Shown: positions 1 to 5,201 of the stretch, piece by piece | Layout: each line of letters starts with the position of its first letter | Numbering within the stretch: the stretch's first letter is position 1 | Source: Alphaproteobacteria bacterium | GTDB lineage: Bacteria; Pseudomonadota; Alphaproteobacteria; Caulobacterales; Parvularculaceae | Assembly: GCA_030428745.1 (NCBI GenBank) | Contig: JAUIEG010000183.1 | Location: forward strand, 1-5,939 | Direction: 5' to 3' | DNA length: 5,939 nt | Notes under the pieces: generated by a model | Database searches by the model: none | Told to the model about the DNA's origin: nothing | Seen by the model: the letters and a program-made list of their open reading frames with translations, nothing else | Made by a program: the position numbers and the translations under genes

Positions 1-1228
1 CTTCCACGGTGACGACGCGGTTGGTCTTGCGCACCGATTCAAGAATAGTGTCGACATCCATGGGCCGGAGCGTGCGCAAGTCGATGACTTCAGCCGACAC
101 GCCCTCTTCTTCGAGCTTCGCAGCAGCTTCGAGCGAGAACTTCACGCCGCGGGAATAGGAAACGATGGTGACGTCGGTTCCCTCGCGCGCGATTTTCGCC
201 TTGCCAATGGGCAGGATCCAGTCATCGACGTCTGGCACGTCCATGGTGTCGCCATAGAGCAGCTCATGTTCGAGAAAGACCACCGGGTTCGGATTACGAA
301 TCGCCGCTTTCAAAAGACCTTTCGCATCCGACGCAGAGTATGGTGAAATCACGATGAGACCCGGCACATTCGAATACCATGCCGCATAATCCTGAGAGTG
401 CTGGGCGCCGACGCGGCTTGCGGCAGCGTTGGGGCCGCGGAAGACGATGGGCGACCCCATCTGACCGCCGGACATGTAACGCGTCTTGCCCGCTGAGTTG
501 ATGATGTGGTCGATCGCCTGCATGGCGAAGTTCCAGGTCATGAACTCGACTATCGGCTTGAGGCCTGCAAACGCGGCCCCGACGCCAAGGCCGGCGAACC
601 CGTATTCGGTGATCGGCGTGTCGACGACGCGCTTCGGACCGAACTCGTCGAGAAGACCGCGCGAGACTTTATAGGCGCCCTGATACTCAGCGACTTCCTC
701 GCCCATGAGGAATACATCCGGGTCAAGGCGCATCTCTTCGGCCATGGCGTCGCGCAGCGCGTCGCGGATCGTCGTCGGAACCATTTCCACATCGGCGGGA
801 AGTTCCGGGTCTGCGGCCGCAGTGACGGCAGGCTGGGGCGCCGCGGCCTCATCCGAAGCCGGCTCCCCCTGATCCTCGGTTGGCTGATCCCCGGTTGTTT
901 GTTTCTCGGCTGACGCTTCAGCCTGCGCCTCTTCTTTCGGGGCGGCTCCGTTCAATTTCGAGACGTCGATATCGTCAGCGCTCTCCCCGTCATCCACCAG
1001 AACGGCGATAGGGTCGTTGACCTTCACATTCTCCGTTCCTGCGGCGACGAGGATCTTTCCGACAGTCCCCTCATCCACCGCCTCAACTTCCATGGTCGCC
1101 TTATCGGTCTCGATTTCCGCGATCACGTCTCCGGACGAGACCTTGTCTCCCTCTTTCACATTCCATTTGGCGAGGGTGCCCTCTTCCATGGTCGGCGAGA
1201 GAGCAGGCATGAGGATCGGCGTTGGCAT
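1..1228 (-). CDS. pdhB: Pyruvate dehydrogenase E1 component, beta subunit, with N-terminal lipoyl domain (3'-truncated)
   Basis: This is the beta subunit of the E1 enzyme, which with the alpha subunit uses thiamine diphosphate to decarboxylate pyruvate and acetylate a lipoyl group in the pyruvate dehydrogenase complex. The window holds 409 codons, and roughly the last 55-60 residues expected for the family lie off the edge. Residues 1-80 form a biotinyl/lipoyl domain opening MPTPILMPALSPTM, with the lipoylated lysine K43 in ETDKATMEVE. Residues 90-146 are a flexible Ala/Pro/Glu/Gln linker. The transketolase-like pyrimidine-binding domain starts near 147 and contains GEEVAEYQGAYKVSRG (176-191), whose glutamate contacts the cofactor in this family. 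ITEYGFAGLGVG and GPNAAASRVGAQHSQ follow. Lipoyl-fused E1-beta is typical of Alphaproteobacteria. The ATG at 1228 is chosen because homologues begin at the lipoyl domain, although only a weak GAG lies about 8 bases upstream. No pdhA precedes it, which is unusual. Confidence 0.95.
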   Translation of the reverse strand, partial: MPTPILMPALSPTMEEGTLAKWNVKEGDKVSSGDVIAEIETDKATMEVEAVDEGTVGKILVAAGTENVKVNDPIAVLVDDGESADDIDVSKLNGAAPKEEAQAEASAEKQTTGDQPTEDQGEPASDEAAAPQPAVTAAADPELPADVEMVPTTIRDALRDAMAEEMRLDPDVFLMGEEVAEYQGAYKVSRGLLDEFGPKRVVDTPITEYGFAGLGVGAAFAGLKPIVEFMTWNFAMQAIDHIINSAGKTRYMSGGQMGSPIVFRGPNAAASRVGAQHSQDYAAWYSNVPGLIVISPYSASDAKGLLKAAIRNPNPVVFLEHELLYGDTMDVPDVDDWILPIGKAKIAREGTDVTIVSYSRGVKFSLEAAAKLEEEGVSAEVIDLRTLRPMDVDTILESVRKTNRVVTVE

Positions 1229-1348
1229 TGATATGTCTCGACTTTCGATATGGGGCCGGCGATCTTGGGCAGCGGCGCTTGCCGTTCCGCCCTTCCTAGC
1301 CGCTGCGCTGGGAAGCGGACAAGAGCTAATATGCGCAGCTAAATCCAT

Positions 1349-1354
1349 ATAATA
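1349..1354 (-). promoter_or_regulatory. Possible -10 box for pdhB
   Basis: Read on the minus strand this is TATTAT, one mismatch from the TATAAT consensus, about 120 bases before the chosen pdhB start. There is no recognisable TTGACA-like element 16-18 bases further upstream, so the call rests on the -10 alone. If it is used, transcription would begin around 1340. That is downstream of the in-frame ATG at 1348 and would rule that codon out as a start. Confidence 0.25.
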
Positions 1355-1443
1355 GATGCAGAATTTCTTGATGCGGCGCAAAATACGCGTCAGGACCGCT
1401 CTTATACACGACGAATACGAGGCCAGACGCGGCGGAACGAACT

Positions 1444-1456
1444 CGCCAGCCTGGCG
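1444..1456. repeat. Perfect 13-bp palindrome (6-1-6) upstream of the DUF885 gene
   Basis: CGCCAG and CTGGCG flank a single central C, about 60 bases before the DUF885 start codon. A one-base spacer is too short for an RNA hairpin loop, so if functional this would more likely be a site for a dimeric DNA-binding protein. I do not recognise a specific regulator. GC-rich DNA produces such palindromes by chance fairly often. Confidence 0.3.
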
Positions 1457-1502
1457 AAACGGCGCCATAGTCGCCCGCAGGGGATATTTCGCGAACAACC
1501 TT

Positions 1503-1509
1503 GAAGGGG
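1503..1509 (+). promoter_or_regulatory. Ribosome binding site of the DUF885 gene
   Basis: GAAGGGG lies 7 bases before the ATG at 1517, a good purine-rich Shine-Dalgarno match at normal spacing. It fixes the start, which also gives a protein beginning with the expected hydrophobic N-terminal segment. Confidence 0.7.
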
Positions 1510-1516
1510 CGATTCC

Positions 1517-3334
1517 ATGCGACTGATTGGAAGAATTTTCGGCGGGCTGTTGCTGCTCGTCATTCTGGCCGTGGCGGGCGCCGCCATGTGGTTCTGGTTC
1601 ACGCCGGTCGGGGTGAACAATTACATCAACAAGGTGACCATTCAATTGGCGGTCGATTCGCCGGAGCTCATGACCGGGCTCGGCATGATCGACAATACGC
1701 CGCTCGATTTCCATTCGGGCAAGCTCGCTGACTACACCAAGGCCCAGGACGACAAGACCATCGCCAAGCTGAAAAAAGCGCGCGCCGGTCTCGACAAATA
1801 CGGTCCTGACGGGCTTGAGGGCCAGGAACTGCTGAGCTGGGAAATCACCGCCTGGTTCTTTGACGATCTGATCCGCCAGGCGGATTTTGACTATGGCGGC
1901 TATCGCGTAGTTCAAAACTCGGGCGTTACTGTCGACCTGCCGCAATTCCTTACGGATACGCATGTCATCAAGAACGAGAAAAGCGTCAAACGCTACATCT
2001 CCCGTGTGAACGAATTTGGCCGCGTGCTTGACGAAGTTAAAGCCCGGGTCGAAGACGACCGCGATCATGGCGTCATCCCACCTGATTTCATCATCGAAAA
2101 ATCGCTGGGCGTCATGCGCTCTTTTATTGAGGGCGGGGCGGCGGAAAATCCGCTTGTCACGACCATGCCGGACAAGCTGAAAGAGATTGACGGCCTTAGC
2201 GACGACCAACAGGCCGCTTACCTCGAGGAAATTGAGAACGCGGTCGAAACTGCGGTCATTCCCGGCTACGAAGCGATGATCGCGCTTTATGAAGAGCTGC
2301 TTCAAAACACCGATCACAACGCCGGTATCTGGCGCATTCCGGACGGCGACAAGATTTACGCCGCCGCTCTGAAGTCCAACACAACAACCAACATGACGGC
2401 CGATGAAATCCACAATGTGGGGCTGTCGGAAGTGGCGCGCATCGAATCCGAGATGGACGCCATCATGACCGCAGAAGGCTATACGGAAGGCACGGTCTCG
2501 GAACGGGTGAAAGCGCTCATGACCGCGCCCGAGCATAACTTCCCGAATACCGATGAAGGCCGCCAGCAGATGCTGGATTACCTGGTCGAGTTGAATGACG
2601 AAGTCATGGCGAAAGCGCCCGAATTTTTCGCCACCATTCCGGATCAGGAACTGGAAATCGTCCGGGTGCCTGAATATTCGCAGGATTCCGCACCAGGCGG
2701 CTATTACAATCAGGCCGCCATTGACGGCTCGCGTCCGGGCCGGTTTTACATCAACCTCAAAAACACCACCGACAATCCGCGCTGGACATTGCCGACGCTG
2801 CTCTATCACGAAGCCGCGCCCGGCCATCACTTCCAGATTTCGGTGTCGCAAAAAATGAAGAATGTGCCGATGTTGCGCACCCTCTCGCCCTTCTCGGCCT
2901 ATACTGAAGGCTGGGCGCTCTACGCTGAGCGTCTCGCGGCGCAGGACATGGGCATGTATGACGACGATCCGCTTGGCGATCTCGGACGGCTTCAGGCGGA
3001 GATGTTCCGCGCCGTGCGTCTCGTTGTCGACACCGGCATGCACGCGAAAAAATGGTCGCGCGAAGAAGCCATCGCCTACATGGTCGAGAAAACCGGCATG
3101 ACCGAGGAAGAAGTCACCCGCGAGATCGAGCGGTATGTCGTCTGGCCGGGCCAGGCCACCGCCTACAAGACAGGCCAGCTTGCGATCCTCGATATTCGCG
3201 CGAAAGCCGAAGCAGAGCTTGGCGACAAGTTCAACCTGCGCGATTTCAACGAGATGATCCTGATTAACGGCGCTATGCCCCTCGACATCCTGCGCGAGGT
3301 CGCCGACGACTGGGTCGCAGAACAAAAGGCCTGA
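1517..3334 (+). CDS. DUF885 family protein, putative membrane-anchored zinc metallopeptidase
   Basis: This 605-residue protein matches the DUF885 family (Pfam PF05960), whose members are usually about 570-620 residues, carry an N-terminal export signal and resemble gluzincin-type metallopeptidases. Residues 1-7 are basic (MRLIGRI), and a hydrophobic stretch to about residue 28 ends in AAMWFWFTPVG. There is no lipobox cysteine, so it is probably an uncleaved anchor with the domain in the periplasm. The family signature HEAAPGHH is at 431-438, with H431, E432 and H437/H438 as likely metal and catalytic residues. TEGWALYAE follows, with E464 a plausible further ligand. PGQATAYKTGQL at 544-555 and GGYYNQAAIDGSRPGRFYINL from 394 are also conserved-looking. 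All key residues are present, so it should be active. The substrate is unknown, and family assignment is much surer than the peptidase role. It is followed by its own terminator, so it is probably monocistronic. Confidence 0.9.
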   Translation: MRLIGRIFGGLLLLVILAVAGAAMWFWFTPVGVNNYINKVTIQLAVDSPELMTGLGMIDNTPLDFHSGKLADYTKAQDDKTIAKLKKARAGLDKYGPDGLEGQELLSWEITAWFFDDLIRQADFDYGGYRVVQNSGVTVDLPQFLTDTHVIKNEKSVKRYISRVNEFGRVLDEVKARVEDDRDHGVIPPDFIIEKSLGVMRSFIEGGAAENPLVTTMPDKLKEIDGLSDDQQAAYLEEIENAVETAVIPGYEAMIALYEELLQNTDHNAGIWRIPDGDKIYAAALKSNTTTNMTADEIHNVGLSEVARIESEMDAIMTAEGYTEGTVSERVKALMTAPEHNFPNTDEGRQQMLDYLVELNDEVMAKAPEFFATIPDQELEIVRVPEYSQDSAPGGYYNQAAIDGSRPGRFYINLKNTTDNPRWTLPTLLYHEAAPGHHFQISVSQKMKNVPMLRTLSPFSAYTEGWALYAERLAAQDMGMYDDDPLGDLGRLQAEMFRAVRLVVDTGMHAKKWSREEAIAYMVEKTGMTEEEVTREIERYVVWPGQATAYKTGQLAILDIRAKAEAELGDKFNLRDFNEMILINGAMPLDILREVADDWVAEQKA

Positions 3335-3357
3335 TTTTCGGACTTTTTCGATAGAAC

Positions 3358-3388
3358 CGGCCGGATGTTCAGTGCATCCGGCCGTTTT
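3358..3388 (+). terminator. Rho-independent terminator of the DUF885 gene
   Basis: A perfect 10-bp stem (CGGCCGGATG at 3358-3367 with CATCCGGCCG at 3375-3384) encloses a 7-base loop and is followed directly by TTTT. It lies 24 bases after the stop codon. The T-run is short, but the stem is strong and GC-rich. It separates this transcript from the oxygenase gene. Confidence 0.85.
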
Positions 3389-3560
3389 CATATCCGTCGT
3401 TAAGGATCATATGCTGGGGCGCGGCGTTAACGTTTCGCCACAAGTTTTTGATATGGGTGGATTGGCAGGGCGTTAACTTGACGTTTGTCAATGCGGCGCG
3501 GCCTGTTCTATGCATGCTGCAGGGCAGTATCCAATTGAGTTAATAAAGGCGCGAAGTCCC
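3389..3560 (+). promoter_or_regulatory. Upstream regulatory region of the oxygenase gene
   Basis: After the terminator, about 170 bases lead to the oxygenase start. They contain two copies of GGCGTTAAC (3423-3431 and 3469-3477, 46 bases apart). The first copy overlaps the palindrome CGTTAACG (3425-3432). A perfect inverted repeat TTGAC-GTTT-GTCAA (3478-3491) abuts the second copy. A possible -35 is TTGTCA (3485-3490), but the hexamer 17 bases on (CTATGC) is a poor -10. A purine run AAAGG at 3545-3549 sits 11 bases before the ATG at 3561, somewhat far for a Shine-Dalgarno site. No small gene is evident here. Confidence 0.45.
3478..3491. repeat. Operator-like perfect inverted repeat TTGAC-N4-GTCAA
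   Basis: Five-base arms TTGAC and GTCAA surround GTTT, 69 bases before the oxygenase start codon, and adjoin the second GGCGTTAAC repeat. The size and symmetry suit a dimeric helix-turn-helix regulator. The TTGACG and TTGTCA elements inside it could also serve as a -35, so a bound protein could block RNA polymerase. No regulator gene is adjacent, and the family of any binding protein is unknown. Confidence 0.35.
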
Positions 3561-4403
3561 ATGTCGTATCTTCCCAGCAACCCGAAGGACCCGACACTAT
3601 TTGAGTTTGATGCGGTCAAGGACCTCGGCAAGGAGCTGAACGAGACTTATGTCTCCGGCGATCCGTTTCCGCATATCGCTATCGACAACTTCCTGCCTGA
3701 AAACCTGATCGATCTGTGCATTGAAAACTTTCCTCAGCGGCCCGATCCGGGCAGCGAAAGCTTTGACCGCGATCAGGAGCGCTATAAGACGAGTTATCAT
3801 CCGGACAACATGGAGCCGGCGCTGCGCCATCTGTTCTACGCGTTTAACTCGCGGCCTTTCATCCGCATCGTTGAAAACATCACCGGCATCAAAGGCCTTC
3901 TTCCCGACCCGTTTTTTCTCGGCGGCGGTTTCCACGAGACCCGCCAGGGCGGCCATCTCGACATGCACGCAGACTTTAACCATCACAAGCCGCTCAATCT
4001 CGAACGCCGCGTCAATGTCCTCATCTATCTCAACCGGGACTGGAAAGAGGAATATGGCGGGCAGCTTGAGCTGTGGCGCACGGACATGTCCGAGCAGGTT
4101 CAGTCGATCCTGCCGCTGGCCAATCGCTGTGTGATGTTCACGACAACCGGCCAGTCCATGCACGGGCACCCGCAGCCGATCAATCATCCGGGCGGCGGCG
4201 CGCGCCGGTCCATCGCGCTCTATTATTACACCTCCACCTGGGATGAGACGAAAGCGTCCAAAACCACCCAGTTCTACGCCCGGCCCGGCACCCATGACCG
4301 TTATGACTGGCATGTGCGCTCCGATGAGTTCCTCCAGGAGGTCTTGCCGCCGGTGCTCATGCGTCAGGTGGCCCGGCTGCGGCGCAGGCTCGCCCGGCAC
4401 TAG
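3561..4403 (+). CDS. 2-oxoglutarate/Fe(II)-dependent oxygenase, prolyl 4-hydroxylase-like
   Basis: This 280-residue protein belongs to the double-stranded beta-helix oxygenases (2OG-FeII_Oxy_3 type), which use Fe(II), O2 and 2-oxoglutarate to hydroxylate a substrate. The iron-binding HxD is H136-A137-D138 in GGHLDMHADF. The distal histidine is probably H201 in SMHGHP, with H203 as alternative. R216 in RRSIALYYYT is placed to bind the 2-oxoglutarate carboxylate. RVNVLIYLNRDWKEEYGGQLELW between them is a typical core strand pair, so the site is complete. There is no signal peptide or membrane segment, indicating a cytoplasmic enzyme. An in-frame ATG at 3510 would add 17 residues, but it has no ribosome binding site and lies where a promoter could be, so 3561 is preferred. 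The substrate cannot be read from the sequence: protein prolyl residues, a small molecule or a glycan precursor are all possible. The gene appears monocistronic. Confidence 0.88.
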   Translation: MSYLPSNPKDPTLFEFDAVKDLGKELNETYVSGDPFPHIAIDNFLPENLIDLCIENFPQRPDPGSESFDRDQERYKTSYHPDNMEPALRHLFYAFNSRPFIRIVENITGIKGLLPDPFFLGGGFHETRQGGHLDMHADFNHHKPLNLERRVNVLIYLNRDWKEEYGGQLELWRTDMSEQVQSILPLANRCVMFTTTGQSMHGHPQPINHPGGGARRSIALYYYTSTWDETKASKTTQFYARPGTHDRYDWHVRSDEFLQEVLPPVLMRQVARLRRRLARH

Positions 4404-4440
4404 CGCCGCCAAAAAGGCGCCCGGATGCAGCGTCCGGCGC
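4403..4440 (+). repeat. Two mutually exclusive hairpins at the end of the oxygenase gene
   Basis: GCGCC at 4403-4407 can pair with GGCGC at 4416-4420 around an A-rich loop. That same GGCGC segment can instead be part of a second stem, in which CCGGA (4421-4425) pairs with TCCGG (4433-4437) and is extended by GCG/CGC past a one-base bulge. No T-run follows, so this is not a standard intrinsic terminator. It may protect the 3' end of the mRNA or simply reflect GC-rich sequence. Confidence 0.3.
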
Positions 4441-4454
4441 GTGTTCGAGCCTCT

Positions 4455-4485
4455 CCGCCTGCTTGCGATCCTTTACGGCAGGCGG
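4455..4485 (+). terminator. GC-rich hairpin, possible terminator without a T-tract
   Basis: CCGCCTGC (4455-4462) pairs perfectly with GCAGGCGG (4478-4485) around a 15-base loop, about 50 bases past the oxygenase stop codon. The downstream bases GCCTTGCG lack a T-run, so intrinsic termination would be weak at best. The position between the oxygenase stop codon and the secG promoter makes a 3'-end role plausible. Confidence 0.3.
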
Positions 4486-4551
4486 GCCTTGCGAAATTGA
4501 GGGGTTTCCGTTATGTCCCGGCCCCTTCCGCCCGACCCCGATTGTCTGTCT

Positions 4552-4579
4552 TTGACATCGCGGCCCGGCTCCCTAAATA
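4552..4579 (+). promoter_or_regulatory. Sigma-70-type promoter of secG
   Basis: TTGACA (4552-4557), a perfect -35, is followed after 16 bases by TAAATA (4574-4579), a fair -10. Transcription would begin near 4586 and give a leader of roughly 33 bases before the secG ATG. This is the best promoter in the window. It implies that secG, and possibly pyrG, is transcribed independently of the oxygenase gene. Confidence 0.6.
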
Positions 4580-4607
4580 GGCTCCACGAGGCCGGCCCCA
4601 GCGCCAA

Positions 4608-4612
4608 GAGAG
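4608..4612 (+). promoter_or_regulatory. Ribosome binding site of secG
   Basis: GAGAG lies 6 bases before the ATG at 4619, at suitable spacing. The resulting N-terminus begins immediately with the first SecG membrane helix, which supports this start. Confidence 0.5.
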
Positions 4613-4618
4613 TTATTC

Positions 4619-5116
4619 ATGACCGCCGTCATCCTTACGATTCACACCCTTATCGTGATCGCCCTGATCGGCGTCGTGCTCCTGCAGCGCTCTGACGGCG
4701 GCGCGCTCGGTATTGGCGGCGGCGGTGGCGGCGGCGGCTTCATGACCGGCCGCGGCGCCGCGAATGCACTGACCCGCACCACCTCCATCCTGGCGGCGGC
4801 GTTTTTCGCCACATCCCTCATTCTCGCGATCCGCGCTGGCGGCGGCGAAGACGATGAGCGCGTGATCGACGAGTTGACCGGCGCAGCCAGCGCTCCGGCC
4901 GCAGTCGAGACCACGACCGATCCTGCCGACATTACCGCTGACGACCTGTTGAACTCCCTCGGAGCCGATGAGACAGAAGCAGCGGAGAACGAACCGGCGA
5001 CCACAGAAGACCTGCTTCAGGATCTTGGGGTTGAAACCCAGCCGGCTGGCGATGGCGACGCTCCGGCGGAACCAGCCGACGAGGCCCCGGCTGAAGAAGA
5101 AACGCCGCAGGAATAA
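4619..5116 (+). CDS. secG: Preprotein translocase subunit SecG with acidic C-terminal extension
   Basis: SecG is the small membrane subunit of the SecYEG channel and aids SecA-driven protein export. The 165-residue product has the family layout: a first membrane helix at about residues 3-22 (ILTIHTLIVIALIGVVLLQ), the signature LLQRSDGGALGIGGGG with eight consecutive glycines (33-40), the loop FMTGRGAANALTRTTS, and a second helix at about 56-71. From residue 74 to the end there is a roughly 90-residue tail rich in Ala, Glu, Asp, Pro and Thr, strongly acidic and probably disordered. E. coli SecG is about 110 residues. Longer acidic or Pro/Ala-rich tails are common in alphaproteobacterial SecG. 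The tail holds a repeated motif, DDLLNSLG (108-115) and EDLLQDLG (130-137). pyrG follows 85 bases later, as in many alphaproteobacteria, but no tpiA precedes it. Confidence 0.94.
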   Translation: MTAVILTIHTLIVIALIGVVLLQRSDGGALGIGGGGGGGGFMTGRGAANALTRTTSILAAAFFATSLILAIRAGGGEDDERVIDELTGAASAPAAVETTTDPADITADDLLNSLGADETEAAENEPATTEDLLQDLGVETQPAGDGDAPAEPADEAPAEEETPQE

Positions 5117-5124
5117 CGTTTCTT

Positions 5125-5144
5125 CCCGCAATTCCGGGCTTTTT
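5125..5144 (+). terminator. Weak terminator-like hairpin after secG
   Basis: CCCG (5125-5128) pairs with CGGG (5135-5138) around a 6-base loop, with a run of five T residues at 5140-5144. It begins 8 bases after the secG stop. The stem is only 4 bp, so it may act as an attenuating or partial terminator, leaving some read-through into pyrG. I see no convincing separate pyrG promoter at a normal distance from the start. Confidence 0.35.
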
Positions 5145-5201
5145 CAGTTTCTGCGAAAATAGCGTTTGATCGGCGCGGAATCTTCGCTAAGACGGACTTC
5201 C

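Larger units (their letters stand above)
1229..1516. other. Divergent intergenic region between pdhB and the DUF885 gene
   Basis: These 288 bases separate two divergently transcribed genes, so they should hold a promoter for each. On the minus strand TATTAT (1349-1354) resembles a -10 box, but I find no good -35 at the right spacing. On the plus strand TATACA (1403-1408) is similar, again without a convincing -35. A 13-bp palindrome lies at 1444-1456. An imperfect inverted repeat at about 1281-1320 (GTTCCGCCCTTCC against GGAAGCGGAC, with bulges) could fold in the pdhB leader. An open stretch in frame with pdhB reaches back to an ATG at 1348, but it looks non-coding. No pdhA fragment or RNA gene is recognisable. 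Confidence 0.6.

Noticed and set aside
506..913. 135-codon plus-strand open frame within the pdhB region
   Set aside because: The minus strand carries the full lipoyl and E1-beta sequence without interruption, and this frame has no recognisable features.
1017..1352. 111-codon plus-strand open frame over the pdhB 5' end
   Set aside because: It is antisense to the conserved lipoyl domain and its upstream region, with a composition typical of shadow frames.
3510..3560. Upstream ATG start for the oxygenase, adding 17 residues
   Set aside because: There is no Shine-Dalgarno sequence, and the position coincides with the possible promoter -10 region. The ATG at 3561 has purine-rich sequence upstream and a more natural N-terminus.
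3597..4412. 271-codon open frame on the minus strand opposite the oxygenase gene
   Set aside because: It is a mirror of a GC-rich coding gene. The plus-strand product has complete oxygenase motifs, while this one has no recognisable domain.
4709..4738. GGC/GGT-rich repeat tract as a possible repeat element
   Set aside because: It encodes the glycine loop that is a normal part of SecG in this class, so it is explained by protein conservation.
4613..5131. 172-codon open frame on the minus strand opposite secG
   Set aside because: It is antisense to a clear SecG. The low-complexity composition follows from the complement of the glycine run and acidic tail.
5166..5193. TTGATC-N16-TAAGAC as a pyrG promoter
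   Set aside because: The -10 would end only 8 bases before the start codon and overlap the ribosome binding site, leaving almost no leader. The hexamer matches are mediocre.
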